Part shown: piece by piece, positions 7,680 to 16,984 of the stretch
Position numbering within the stretch: the stretch's first letter is position 1
How the letters are laid out: each line of letters opens with the position of its first letter
Notes under the pieces: generated by a model
The model's database searches: none
What the model was told of the DNA's origin: nothing
What the model saw: only the letters and a program-made list of their open reading frames with translations
Program-made: the position numbers and the translations under genes
From: Acetatifactor sp.
GTDB taxonomy: Bacteria; Bacillota; Clostridia; Lachnospirales; Lachnospiraceae
Direction of reading: 5' to 3'
Length of the DNA: 64,000 nucleotides
Assembly: GCA_016290775.1 (NCBI GenBank)
Contig: JAEEVF010000001.1
Coordinates: 744,001-808,000, forward strand

Positions 7680-10532
7680 TTATGAAAGTGTTTCTAAGAG
7701 TCGTTCAAACTCTTCCATGGACATCAGTACTTGTCTTGCCTTTGTGCCCTCTGATTCGCCAACGACGCCATATTCACAAAGCTGATCCATGATCCTTGCC
7801 GCACGGTTAAAGCCAATCTTTAGGAGTCTTTGCAGGCTTCCGACCGACGCTTTGTTCTTATCCATGTTTTCAATGACAAATCTTCCGGCCTTTTCGAAGT
7901 ATTCATCCAAGCCGGAATCCGAACCTGAAGTACCGCCCGAAGAAGAACCTCCCGAGGAATTCCCCATGTTCTTGATCTTTTCTTCGATCTCTTCGGCGTA
8001 GGTATTCCCGATCATCTGGTTTTTCAGGAAATCTACCACGTCGCTGACTTCCTTGTCGGACACGAATGCACCCTGAATTCTTGCAGGCTTGGAATATCCC
8101 TGGGGATAAAACAGCATGTCGCCCTTACCAAGAAGCTTTTCTGCGCCAACCATGTCGAGGATGGTCCTGGAATCAACGCCACTCGATACGGCAAAGGCAA
8201 CACGGCTCGGCATGTTTGCCTTGATCAGACCCGTGATGACGTCGACGCTCGGTCTTTGCGTTGCAATGATCAGGTGGATGCCGCAGGCTCTTGCCAGCTG
8301 TGCCAGACGGCAAATGGATTCCTCCACCTCTCCGGGGCTTACCATCATAAGATCGGCAAGCTCATCCACGATGATGACGATCTGAGGCAGCCGCTTAGGC
8401 ACGTCTGGCTCTCCGCTGTCCCGCATGCTATCAAGCTTTTTATTATATCCCTTCAAGTCACGAACGTTCATGTCCGCGAACTTGCGGTATCTGTCTTCCA
8501 TCTCGGACACGGCCCAGTGCAGCGCTGCGGAAGCTTTCTTGGGATCGGTCACAACCGGGATCAAAAGATGGGGAATGCCATTATATACGGACAATTCAAC
8601 GACCTTCGGATCCACCATGATAAGCTTAACTTCATCCGGATGCGCCTTGTAAAGAATGCTCATGATCAAGGTGTTGATGCATACCGACTTACCCGAACCG
8701 GTTGATCCTGCGATCAACATGTGGGGCATCTTTGCGATGTCCGCCACCACGATCTGACCCGCAATGTCCTTACCGACTGCAAACGCAAGCTTCGAGTCAA
8801 ATTCTTGGAACTGCTTGCTTTCCAAGAGGTCTCTCAGTGCGACCATCATGTTTTCTTTGTTCGGCACTTCGATACCGATCGCCGCCTTGCCAGGGATCGG
8901 TGCTTCAATTCGAATGTCGGTCGCGGCAAGGTTCAGTTTAATGTCATCCGCAAGACCAACGATCTTGCTGACCTTTACGCCCTGCTCGGGCTGAAGCTCA
9001 TACCTTGTAACGCTGGGTCCCTGACTGATGTCAGTAATTGTCACGTTAACGCCAAAGGTATGTAACGTATCCCTTAGCCTAAGTGCCGTTTCCTTCAGTT
9101 CTGCGCTATTGTCATTGCTTGAAGTGGCACCCTTTTGCAATCTGGAGATCGGTGGAAATACATATTTCTTCGGCGGTTTTTTCTCCGCCTGGCGAAGATC
9201 CTTTTTCATGAGATCATCCGAAGCCGCCTCTTGTCCTGCGGTAACTTTTCTTACGGGCGTGGGATTCTGATAACCCGCGGCACCGTGTCCTGCGCCATCC
9301 CCCGTGGTCGCGCTGTGCACTTGGATCCTTTGCGCTTCGCCGGAATAGATCATGTTGCCGTCATTGTCAAATCTTTCTCTGCCAGCTTCGGCATTTCTTG
9401 CGATCTGATCGCGCTGATACTGCTTTTCCATGCGTTCTTTGGCTGCGGCAATTTGTTTATCAACTGCATCCACTGCAGACTGTGCAGTTTCAGCAGGCCT
9501 TCTTGCCACAACCTTTGGCTCAGGGATTCCTTCCAGTTCCTTTCTGGGATGGATTTCATGAACGCCGCCGGCCTGACGTTTCTCATTCATGGTCTGCTGC
9601 GTGTTAAAACCTGTCTGACGCTCACCCTCATAGGACTCTTCCGTCAGAGTGATCTCGTGAACGTCATTTCTTCTTGTCGAATACGGATCAGAAGCATTTC
9701 TCTCGGCTTTCAGAGTGGTGTCCTTACTAACGCCGGCCACCTTTTTGTCCATGCGTAGGATTTTCTCGTTTTCCTTTTCCTCCGCCTTACGTCTTCTCTC
9801 TTCCTCGCGTAATTCTCTCAGGCTTTCCTGCTCTGCGCGCCTTTTTTCAATATATTCCTTGCGCAGTTCATAATCCTCGCGAGTCTTGTCGCGAAGCTTC
9901 TGTCCGCCATTTTTTACGCCATCGATAAAGGATCTTTCCGTCAGGAGGATCAATGAGATGATGCTAAGAAGGATCACTACCAGAATCGTTCCGAGGGTCT
10001 CAAGATAGTGATGCAGCAGATATGTAAGACTTCCCGCGAAAATGCCACCGCCTTTTCTGTGTGCACTGCTAAATGCGTAGATGGTTTTTGCGCTGTATAC
10101 CGTCATTTCTCTGACGTTATCCGTGATCAGTTCGCAGATCACTCCGACCATCAAAAACAGAACCCCTGCAGCGATCATTTTCCTGACCGCCGTAGGACTT
10201 CCCTCATTTGCAAACCAAAATGCCATGGCAAGGAACAACAAGATCGGAGCAACGTAAGCAGTGAATCCAAATAAGCCAAACATCACTTTGCTGATCGCAT
10301 TACCTACTGCTCCAAGTATGCCAAAATTACATAAAAACAAAAAAACAACTGCCACAAATAAAGCAATCAGGCCGATCTCATGATATAGAGCCCTGTCCTT
10401 TGCAGCTTGTTCTTGATCAATCTTCTTTTTGGGTGCGGAGGTTTTTCTTGCGCCTCCAGTATTCGTCCTCGTCTGACTCTTAGCAGGAAGATTCTTTTTC
10501 CCAGAGGAATTTCTTCCGGATGCCGTCGCCAT
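7680..10532 (-). CDS. ftsK: DNA translocase FtsK/SpoIIIE
   Basis: This is a membrane-anchored hexameric DNA pump that clears the chromosome from the closing septum, and in sporulating relatives moves DNA into the forespore. The 950-residue protein has a basic N-terminal tail. Four or five transmembrane helices follow (about residues 50-200, for example [19 protein letters not shown]). A charged linker of about 250 residues comes next. The motor has Walker [15 protein letters not shown] (about residue 608), Walker [14 protein letters not shown] and the [15 protein letters not shown] block. A C-terminal gamma winged-helix domain reads [20 protein letters not shown]. Either name fits; sporulation genes are not in view to choose between FtsK and SpoIIIE. 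The start is at ATG 10532, with AAAGG and GAGG upstream. Confidence 0.95.
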   Translation of the reverse strand: MATASGRNSSGKKNLPAKSQTRTNTGGARKTSAPKKKIDQEQAAKDRALYHEIGLIALFVAVVFLFLCNFGILGAVGNAISKVMFGLFGFTAYVAPILLFLAMAFWFANEGSPTAVRKMIAAGVLFLMVGVICELITDNVREMTVYSAKTIYAFSSAHRKGGGIFAGSLTYLLHHYLETLGTILVVILLSIISLILLTERSFIDGVKNGGQKLRDKTREDYELRKEYIEKRRAEQESLRELREEERRRKAEEKENEKILRMDKKVAGVSKDTTLKAERNASDPYSTRRNDVHEITLTEESYEGERQTGFNTQQTMNEKRQAGGVHEIHPRKELEGIPEPKVVARRPAETAQSAVDAVDKQIAAAKERMEKQYQRDQIARNAEAGRERFDNDGNMIYSGEAQRIQVHSATTGDGAGHGAAGYQNPTPVRKVTAGQEAASDDLMKKDLRQAEKKPPKKYVFPPISRLQKGATSSNDNSAELKETALRLRDTLHTFGVNVTITDISQGPSVTRYELQPEQGVKVSKIVGLADDIKLNLAATDIRIEAPIPGKAAIGIEVPNKENMMVALRDLLESKQFQEFDSKLAFAVGKDIAGQIVVADIAKMPHMLIAGSTGSGKSVCINTLIMSILYKAHPDEVKLIMVDPKVVELSVYNGIPHLLIPVVTDPKKASAALHWAVSEMEDRYRKFADMNVRDLKGYNKKLDSMRDSGEPDVPKRLPQIVIIVDELADLMMVSPGEVEESICRLAQLARACGIHLIIATQRPSVDVITGLIKANMPSRVAFAVSSGVDSRTILDMVGAEKLLGKGDMLFYPQGYSKPARIQGAFVSDKEVSDVVDFLKNQMIGNTYAEEIEEKIKNMGNSSGGSSSGGTSGSDSGLDEYFEKAGRFVIENMDKNKASVGSLQRLLKIGFNRAARIMDQLCEYGVVGESEGTKARQVLMSMEEFERLLETLS

Positions 10533-10607
10533 GTCCTTTGTACCTCATGTTTCTACTATTTCACGTAAAAGCGCTGATCTTTCCAGTCCACGCAATTTTA
10601 CTAATGT

Positions 10608-10636
10608 ATTATATCATTTCAAGCGCCTCTTGTCAC
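10608..10636 (-). promoter_or_regulatory. sigma-A promoter of ftsK-fhs
   Basis: On the minus strand this is GTGACA (10631-10636), a 17-bp spacer and TATAAT (10608-10613), placed about 75 bp before the ftsK start codon. Confidence 0.6.
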
Positions 10637-10682
10637 TTGTTTTTTGGGCTTTGGGCCTCTTTTTTTGCCTTTTTCCGCCACG

Positions 10683-10709
10683 AAAAAACGCGGTATGTGG
10701 ATACCGCGT
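10683..10709 (-). terminator. intrinsic terminator after the GT-C-like tail-repeat gene
   Basis: On the minus strand an ACGCGGTA/TACCGCGT stem with a TCCACA loop is followed by a run of six T. The stem begins immediately after the stop codon at 10710-10712. Confidence 0.85.
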
Positions 10710-13700
10710 TTAGTCAATGTCATAATCGTCATCGTCGGAAACTTCGTAGTCATAATCCATTTCGCTCGTAACATGCTTTTTGGGCAGCGGTAACGGATTA
10801 TGTAACTTCTCTCCGGGCCTTAGTCGTTTCGAGCTTCGATCTCTGATGGATTCAAATCTGAAATCGTCAGCACTTGCAGATTCATTGTTGGAAGCAGGCT
10901 TCTCTTCAGCCCTTTCCTTCGAATGCCTTGAATGAAGCGAAACATACATGAAGTCTTCTGACTTTGGCTTCTCTGCATTTGTCTTATCTTCTGTTTTCGG
11001 CTCTCCAAGATCTTCGATCTCAACGATCTTGATGGCTTCTTTGTCTTCCTTTTCGGGCCTTTGCACATTCCCTTCAAGTTTTTCCGCAGGGGCGCCAAGT
11101 TCTTTTTCCTGATCTTCCAAAGCTTTTGCCACGCTTGTCGGTGTCTGCGCCTTCGTGCTTATTGCTTCTTCAAGGATCACAAGGTCATCGGCCTTTGGCT
11201 TAGCAGGCTCTTCAAGGATGATAAGATCATCCGCCTTTGCCTTAGCAGGCTCTTCAAGGATGATAAGATCATCAGCCTTTGCCTTAACAGGCTCTTTGGG
11301 GATCACTTGCTCCTCAGCCTTCGGCCGAGCAGGCTCTTCAAGGATCTCAAGGTCATCCTTCTTTGCTTCTGCCTCTTCTTGGGCCTTACGGGTTTTCGCT
11401 TCTCGCTTCCACTTGTCTGCCAGACTTTCTTGTGTATTCTCTTCGAACGTAAGCTTCCCTTCAAGGAAAAGTTTCAGATCACGGAACTTGTCGTCTTCCG
11501 AATCATCAGAAATCGTTTCTCCTGTCTTTTCAGGGATCACAGGTGCGTCAACCTTAATACCCGTTGTTTCTTCAGAAATCACAGTATTCTCGGGATTGGT
11601 CGCTGCCAAATCTTCAAGCATCACGGGTTCTTCCTTCTTTACTCCAATAATCATGGGTTCTGCAGGTTTCACTGCAGTCATTTCTTTAGGCAGCTCGGTC
11701 TCCTCTTTCCTAACCGGCGCAACCTCTTTTGCCTTTGCGGGCTCTTCTTTCTTCACTGCAGCTACCTCTACAGGTTTCTTCGGCTCTTCCTTCTTGACCA
11801 TCGAAACCTCTACAGGTTTCTTCGGCTCTTCCTTCTTTCCCGCCGCAACCTCAACGGGCTTCTCCGGCTCTTCCTTCTTGGATGCATCTACCTTTTCAGG
11901 TTTCGCGTCATCGCCCGTCACGGCAGGTGTCTCTTCCTCATGGCTTGCCGATTCTTCCGCTTCGGCTTTCGCAATGGCTTCAAAGATCAACTTGTCCGTC
12001 AGGCTGGAGATATCCATGCCGGCAGTCGACTTCTCTTCAGGCTTCAGTTCTGCCTTTTCTTCTGCCTTTTCTTCTGCCTTTACCTCAGCCTTCACTTCAG
12101 CCTTTTCTTCAGGCTTCACTTCAGTCTTTAATACGGCCTCAGCCATGTTTGCTTCCGAAGCGACAGGCAGTTCTTCATTTCCAGATGTCTTCTGAAGCGG
12201 TTCAGCCTTAGTCTCTTTCTTAGCTTCCTCATCATGCTTCTTATGATGGAACAAGCCACCCACGTTTTCCTTCAGTGTAGCTTCCGGATAAGGATCCCTC
12301 GAGAAATCTTCAAGTACTATATGGTCACCAGACAGGGAATTCAGCGCATACATAACCTTATCGATTTCGCGCTGGCTTTCAATCCTCTTCTTTGCTCTTG
12401 CATATAAGATCTTAGAGACGGGATTCTTCCTGTTCATGACTTCAGGATGATCAACGGCATATATAAGCGCCGCCTTACGCTCCGCTTTTCTTCTGCGGAA
12501 GTAAGCAGGAATGTCTCTGAGCCTAAAGCTCTGAAGCTTCGCCTTAACTTTGGATTCCTTTTGCTCACTTTCAAAAACTTCTGGTCTAAAGATATTTGTG
12601 ATGCCAATTGCGCCAAGGACGAAGAAACAAAGGATCAGCAAAACGCTTCCGTCAAAAGGTTTGTCGATCACACCTGATACGGAGAAGGTCAATCCTTTGA
12701 GTCCATCCGCAGTGATCGTCGGTAATTGTTTGATGAGCATTGCGCCAAGGACAAACAAAGAGATCACGATCCAGGGACTGATGCGCTCCTTCTGATCTTT
12801 TCTGAAAAAACCGCAAATGCCAAACGCCAAAACGCCAACAAGGATCACGGAACAAATGCTTCCAAGGTAACCGTTGAAGATCTCTCGGAACGCCGGCAAT
12901 CCGACAAACGCAAAGCTTTGCACCCCTTGCCACTGGTTTCCGAAGGCAGCCATGAACCCCCCTCCGAATCGCATCACGTGGATCAACGACCAAAGGGCCT
13001 CGCAGGCCAGGAATCCTACGGAAGTACCGAGAAACAGGAAAGCAGCCGCGGCCGTTTTGCCATAAATCCTTCCTTCACCCTTCTCTTTGTCCAAATGCCA
13101 TATAGACAATGCAAAAGCAAGCAAGGTAAAGCCAAGGATGTCCGCATGCGCCGTGATGCCGATCCACAGACCGGCGATGAGATATAAAACAAAGCTTTTG
13201 CCATGCTCTTTCAAAGCGGCGCCGATAAAGCACAGGCCAATACCATAGAGGAGTAAGATCAAGGGCTCTGCGGTAAGATGGCTGGCCATACCGATCATTC
13301 TCTCATCCAGGAAGTAAAACCCCGCAAAGAACAATGCCGGCAAAACTCCCGCGAGCCTGCGGACGCTCGTGTACCAGACTAACCCTGCAAGGATGGTCAG
13401 GATCATCTGAAAACGCAAAACTATTTCCGGGATGTTTCCCAGCATAAAACAAACAAAATGAAGAAGGGCAAGATAGATATTCTCTCCAACGTGCGCAGTT
13501 TCAGGAAGCTGCGTTTGATAACGCATCTGCGCGAGAAGATACAGATTCCCGCTTTCTGCATTCGGGAGAGCTTGGATCCGCGATAGGATCCCTGCCACAA
13601 GAGCCGCGATCAAAATGACCGCTTCAAAGACAAGTAAGGCCAAAGCATTCTCTTTGACATGAGGAAAAAGCTTATTTCTGGCCACAATGATCAAAGCGCC

Positions 13701-13868
13701 AACAGCCCCTCCTACGAGAAGGACTCCTGCCGTGATCAAATAAACGTAATATCCATGGATGCCCTTTTGTCCGCAAAACACTTCCAGGATCTGCCATGAT
13801 GCAATGGCGGTCATGGCCAGAAAGAGCGCCCAGAGCACATAACTAACCTTTGTTCTCTTCCAATCCAT
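10710..13868 (-). CDS. polytopic GT-C-like membrane protein with long acidic repeat tail
   Basis: The 1,052-residue protein has two very different halves. The first ~440 residues are a polytopic membrane domain of about eleven hydrophobic helices. Its architecture is that of GT39/ArnT-like lipid-phosphate-sugar glycosyltransferases, though no decisive catalytic motif was identified. The remainder is low-complexity, rich in E, K, P and A, and includes two arrays of a 14-residue repeat and a KAEEKAE stretch, ending in an acidic Asp/Tyr tail. The GT2 gene directly upstream overlaps its start, which is the common arrangement of a polyprenyl-phosphate sugar donor synthase with its membrane transferase. 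A GTG at 13886 is possible, but ATG 13868 was preferred. The tail probably arose by internal repeat expansion. Confidence 0.7.
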   Translation of the reverse strand: MDWKRTKVSYVLWALFLAMTAIASWQILEVFCGQKGIHGYYVYLITAGVLLVGGAVGALIIVARNKLFPHVKENALALLVFEAVILIAALVAGILSRIQALPNAESGNLYLLAQMRYQTQLPETAHVGENIYLALLHFVCFMLGNIPEIVLRFQMILTILAGLVWYTSVRRLAGVLPALFFAGFYFLDERMIGMASHLTAEPLILLLYGIGLCFIGAALKEHGKSFVLYLIAGLWIGITAHADILGFTLLAFALSIWHLDKEKGEGRIYGKTAAAAFLFLGTSVGFLACEALWSLIHVMRFGGGFMAAFGNQWQGVQSFAFVGLPAFREIFNGYLGSICSVILVGVLAFGICGFFRKDQKERISPWIVISLFVLGAMLIKQLPTITADGLKGLTFSVSGVIDKPFDGSVLLILCFFVLGAIGITNIFRPEVFESEQKESKVKAKLQSFRLRDIPAYFRRRKAERKAALIYAVDHPEVMNRKNPVSKILYARAKKRIESQREIDKVMYALNSLSGDHIVLEDFSRDPYPEATLKENVGGLFHHKKHDEEAKKETKAEPLQKTSGNEELPVASEANMAEAVLKTEVKPEEKAEVKAEVKAEEKAEEKAELKPEEKSTAGMDISSLTDKLIFEAIAKAEAEESASHEEETPAVTGDDAKPEKVDASKKEEPEKPVEVAAGKKEEPKKPVEVSMVKKEEPKKPVEVAAVKKEEPAKAKEVAPVRKEETELPKEMTAVKPAEPMIIGVKKEEPVMLEDLAATNPENTVISEETTGIKVDAPVIPEKTGETISDDSEDDKFRDLKLFLEGKLTFEENTQESLADKWKREAKTRKAQEEAEAKKDDLEILEEPARPKAEEQVIPKEPVKAKADDLIILEEPAKAKADDLIILEEPAKPKADDLVILEEAISTKAQTPTSVAKALEDQEKELGAPAEKLEGNVQRPEKEDKEAIKIVEIEDLGEPKTEDKTNAEKPKSEDFMYVSLHSRHSKERAEEKPASNNESASADDFRFESIRDRSSKRLRPGEKLHNPLPLPKKHVTSEMDYDYEVSDDDDYDID
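11154..11363 (-). repeat. five tandem 42-bp coding repeats (14-residue unit, DDLIILEEP type)
   Basis: Five in-frame 42-bp units at 11154-11195, 11196-11237, 11238-11279, 11280-11321 and 11322-11363 encode variants of KADDLIILEEPAKA. The central two are nearly identical at the DNA level. The unit nearest the N-terminus and the second one are more diverged (KAEEQVIPKEPVKA). Confidence 0.9.
11670..11879 (-). repeat. five tandem 42-bp coding repeats (14-residue unit, KKEEPKKPVEV type)
   Basis: Five 42-bp units between 11670 and 11879 encode KKEEPEKPVEVAAG, KKEEPKKPVEVSMV, KKEEPKKPVEVAAV, KKEEPAKAKEVAPV and RKEETELPKEMTAV. They have the same 14-residue period as the second array but an unrelated sequence. 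Confidence 0.9.
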
Positions 13869-14835
13869 TTTTGATCGTCTCGTCACTTTCTGTGGTTAAG
13901 ACTTTTTCTACGTTGTATCTAGGTCTGTGCTTGACCTCAAGATAGACCTTTCCAATGTACTCTCCCACAAGTCCGATGGCCAGAAGTTGCATGCCGCCAA
14001 GGAACCAAATGGAAAGAATAAGCGAGGTCCATCCAGGTTCTACGTTTCCGGTAAAATATGATATGAATGCGTAAATCGCCGCCAAGATCGACAAAAGTAC
14101 GATCACGACGCCTGCTCCAAGAACAAGGGATATCGGCTTTACGCTGAAGGAAGAAATCCCGTCTAAAGCCAGTGCCAGCATCTTTTTCAGGGGATATTTC
14201 GAAGTACCGGCCACTCTTTCCTTGCGATCGTAAAGAACCACGTCGGTATCATACCCGATCATCGGCATCACGCCTCGAATGTAAAGATTCGTTTCTTGAT
14301 ACTTTGAAAACTGCAAAACTGCCCTTTTGCTCATCAGGCGGAAATCCGCATGATTGTAGATTGCCTTTACGCCCATGAGCTTTTGGAATTTATAAAACCC
14401 TTGGGCCGTGACGCGTTTCATGAACTTGTCCGTTTTTCGTTCCTTACGAACGCCGTAGACAATGTCTTTCCCCTCATGAAACTTGTCTATCATCTCCTCC
14501 ATGACGGACACGTCGTCCTGAAGATCCGCATCGATGGAAATGCACACGTCACAGAGCTCCATTGCCGTCATCAATCCTGCCGTCAGTGCAAACTGATGCC
14601 CCACGTTTCCGGCAAGCTTTACGCCCAAAACCTTTGTGGGATACAGAGCATGCTCTTCCTCGATGAGTTCCCATGTTCGATCGGTGCTGCCATCGTTCAC
14701 AAAGAGCAGAAAGCTCTCAGATGAAATCTTTCCTTTACCTTCGAGATCGCCAAGAACGCCTCGAAGCGTCTCGGAAGCGATCTTCAAGGCCGCCTCTTCG
14801 TTATAGCACGGAATGATGACAGCAAGTTTATCCAT
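13843..14835 (-). CDS. family 2 glycosyltransferase, GtrB/ArnC/DPM1-like
   Basis: The 330-residue enzyme should transfer a sugar from a nucleotide donor to polyprenyl phosphate at the inner face of the membrane. The GT-A domain shows LAVIIPCYNEEAAL at the N-terminus, LFVNDGSTDRTWE, and the metal-binding ISIDADLQDD (DxD, about residues 98-107). Two transmembrane helices follow near residues 230-255 and 265-290, then the GEYIGKVYLEVKHRPRY block typical of GtrB-like proteins. The 3' end overlaps the start of the GT-C-like gene, implying translational coupling and a donor-synthase/transferase pair. It follows metY by 17 bp. The sugar cannot be inferred. Confidence 0.88.
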   Translation of the reverse strand: MDKLAVIIPCYNEEAALKIASETLRGVLGDLEGKGKISSESFLLFVNDGSTDRTWELIEEEHALYPTKVLGVKLAGNVGHQFALTAGLMTAMELCDVCISIDADLQDDVSVMEEMIDKFHEGKDIVYGVRKERKTDKFMKRVTAQGFYKFQKLMGVKAIYNHADFRLMSKRAVLQFSKYQETNLYIRGVMPMIGYDTDVVLYDRKERVAGTSKYPLKKMLALALDGISSFSVKPISLVLGAGVVIVLLSILAAIYAFISYFTGNVEPGWTSLILSIWFLGGMQLLAIGLVGEYIGKVYLEVKHRPRYNVEKVLTTESDETIKNGLEENKG

Positions 14836-14852
14836 AATCGAATCGTCCTTTT

Positions 14853-16136
14853 TTATACCTGCGCTAATGCCTGCTCAAGATCCTCAATGATGTCATTTAC
14901 GTTCTCAATTCCAACGGACATTCTGATCAGTTCGGGCGCGATGCCGCCTGCACGAAGCTGCTCATCCGTCAGCTGGCGATGGGTATGGCTTGCGGGATGA
15001 AGCACGCAAGTTCTTGCATCCGCAACATGCGTAACGATCGCAGCGAGCTTTAAGTGATCCATCAGCTCCTCTGACTGTTTTCTTCCGCCCTTCATGCCAA
15101 ATGCAATCACGCCGCAAGTACCCTTTGGCATATATTTCTTCGCAAGGCTGTAATACTTGTTCTCAGGAAGGCCTGCGTAATTGACCCAAGCCACTTTCTC
15201 ATGCTTTTGCAGGAATTCTGCAACCTTCAGCGCATTGCTGCAATGCTTTTCCATTCTCAACGCAAGCGTCTCAAGACCTACGTTCAAAAGGAATGCATTC
15301 TGAGGTGCCTGAATGGAACCAAGGTCTCTCATCAGCTGGGCGGTTGCCTTGGTGATATAAGCACCCTTGCCAAACTTCTTTGTGTAGGTGATCCCGTGAT
15401 AGGATTCGTCCGGAGTGGTCAATCCGGGGAATTTATCAGCATACTTTTCCCAATCGAAATTGCCTGAATCCACAATGCATCCGCCAACGCTCATTGCATG
15501 TCCGTCCATATACTTCGTGGTGGAATGGGTAACAATGTCTGCGCCCCACTCAAAGGGACGGCAATTGATGGGCGTTGCAAAAGTGTTGTCCACGATCAGG
15601 GGCACGCCGTGCTCATGTGCAACAGCAGCAAATTTCTCGATGTCCAATACGATGTTGGTAGGATTTGCAATGGTCTCCGCGAGCACACACTTGGTGTTGG
15701 GACGGAATGCCTTTGCCAGCTCTTCCTTCGGAAGGTCAGGATCTACAACCGTGCAGTCGATGCCCATCTTCTTCATGGTCACGGTCAACAGGTTGAACGT
15801 GCCGCCATAAATGGATGCAGACATGATGCAGTGGTCACCGGTCTCACAAATGTTGAATACTGCATAATAGTTCGCTGCCTGACCGGAGCTGGTGAGCATT
15901 GCGGCAACGCCGCCCTCTAAGTCGCAGATCTTAGCCGCCACAAAGTCATTGGTCGGGTTCTGAAGTCTTGTATAAAAATATCCGCTCGCTTCCAAGTCAA
16001 AAAGCTTTCCCATCTGCTCAGAGGTCTCATACTTAAAGGTCGTGCTCTGGTAGATCGGCAAAACCCTTGGCTCGCCGTTCTTCGGCTGCCAGCCTGACTG
16101 TACGCATTTTGTTTCGATTCTGTAGTTGTTTCCCAT
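14853..16136 (-). CDS. metY: O-acetylhomoserine sulfhydrylase (MetY)
   Basis: This is a PLP enzyme of the Cys/Met metabolism family that makes homocysteine from O-acetylhomoserine and sulfide. The 427-residue length fits MetY rather than the shorter MetB/MetC. Motifs are VLPIYQSTTFKYE, FYTRLQNPTN, the PLP-stacking GGVAAMLTSSGQAA, the PLP lysine context VTHSTTKYMDGHA (about residue 207), and HPASHTHRQL near the C-terminus. The start was set at ATG 16136 because GGAGG ends six bases upstream; the in-frame ATG at 16142 directly abuts the ribosome site. It lies 26 bp after yebC. No SAM riboswitch or T-box was seen upstream. Confidence 0.9.
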   Translation of the reverse strand: MGNNYRIETKCVQSGWQPKNGEPRVLPIYQSTTFKYETSEQMGKLFDLEASGYFYTRLQNPTNDFVAAKICDLEGGVAAMLTSSGQAANYYAVFNICETGDHCIMSASIYGGTFNLLTVTMKKMGIDCTVVDPDLPKEELAKAFRPNTKCVLAETIANPTNIVLDIEKFAAVAHEHGVPLIVDNTFATPINCRPFEWGADIVTHSTTKYMDGHAMSVGGCIVDSGNFDWEKYADKFPGLTTPDESYHGITYTKKFGKGAYITKATAQLMRDLGSIQAPQNAFLLNVGLETLALRMEKHCSNALKVAEFLQKHEKVAWVNYAGLPENKYYSLAKKYMPKGTCGVIAFGMKGGRKQSEELMDHLKLAAIVTHVADARTCVLHPASHTHRQLTDEQLRAGGIAPELIRMSVGIENVNDIIEDLEQALAQV

Positions 16137-16162
16137 GGTCATCCTCCACCCTCTAACTAGTT

Positions 16163-16891
16163 TTATTCATCCCAGTTGTGATATACTGCCTGAACGTCAT
16201 CATCCTCATCCAACAGATCCAAGGTTCTCTGAAGATTCTTGATCGCCGTCTCATCCGTGAGCTCCACATAATTCTGAGGGATCATCGTTACCTCAGCGCT
16301 CATCATCGGGATGCCTGCGTCCTCAAGGTTCTTTCTTACCTGCTCAAAAGCATCGGGATCCGTAAGGATCTCAAAGCTGTCCTCTTCATCACTGAAGTCT
16401 TCTGCGCCTGCGTCAAGAGCGATCATCATCAGATCGTCTGCTTCCATGTCGCATTCTTCCTTGTCAATGATGATCTGACCCTTCTTGTCAAACATGAAGG
16501 ACACGCATCCGGGAGTTCCAACGTTGCCCTGGCCCTTGGTAAATGCGCTTCTTACGTTTGCTGCGGTACGGTTCGTGTTATCAGTAAGTGCATCTACGAT
16601 GATCGCGATGCCGTTCGGTCCATAACCTTCGTAGGTTACGTATTTATAGTTTACGTTGCCGACGTCGCCTGCAGCCTTCTTGATACCTCTCTCAATGGTA
16701 TCATTGGGCATGTTGTTTGCCTTTGCCTTTGCAATAACGGTAGCAAGCTTGAAGTTGTTGTTTGGATCGGGTCCGCCTTCTTTTACTGCAACGGCGATCT
16801 CACGACCGATGATGGTAAAGATTTTTCCCTTAGCGGCGTCGTTCTTCTCCTTTTTATGCTTAATGTTCGCAAATTTGGAATGTCCTGACAT
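16163..16891 (-). CDS. yebC: YebC/PmpR-family protein
   Basis: This 242-residue protein belongs to the YebC/PmpR family, long annotated as transcriptional regulators and more recently linked to relief of ribosome stalling. It opens with the invariant MSGHSKFANIKHKK, and has AVKEGGPDPNNNFKLA, NMPNDTIERGIKKAAG, YEGYGPNGIAIIVDALTDN and NRTAANVRSAFTKGQGN, which are all family blocks. The C-terminus is acidic (DLLDEDDDVQAVYHN). The start has AAGGAG eight bases upstream, and a sigma-A promoter lies in the 93-bp gap behind alr. Confidence 0.95.
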   Translation of the reverse strand: MSGHSKFANIKHKKEKNDAAKGKIFTIIGREIAVAVKEGGPDPNNNFKLATVIAKAKANNMPNDTIERGIKKAAGDVGNVNYKYVTYEGYGPNGIAIIVDALTDNTNRTAANVRSAFTKGQGNVGTPGCVSFMFDKKGQIIIDKEECDMEADDLMMIALDAGAEDFSDEEDSFEILTDPDAFEQVRKNLEDAGIPMMSAEVTMIPQNYVELTDETAIKNLQRTLDLLDEDDDVQAVYHNWDE

Positions 16892-16937
16892 GGTTATTAC
16901 TCCTTTTTACATGAATATAAACTTGAAATATCAAATT

Positions 16938-16966
16938 ATTATAACATTATTTGGGCACTTCTTCAA
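16938..16966 (-). promoter_or_regulatory. sigma-A promoter of yebC
   Basis: On the minus strand this is TTGAAG (16961-16966), a 17-bp spacer and TATAAT (16938-16943), about 45 bp before the yebC start codon. Confidence 0.7.
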
Positions 16967-16984
16967 GATTTTTCTATGGAAAAC

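Noticed and set aside
11061..12195. Long plus-strand frames with serine/phenylalanine or leucine/arginine repeats
   Set aside because: They are antisense readings of the 42-bp repeat arrays in the GT-C-like tail.
16137..16162. SAM riboswitch or T-box before metY
   Set aside because: Only 26 bp separate metY from yebC; there is no room for a leader.
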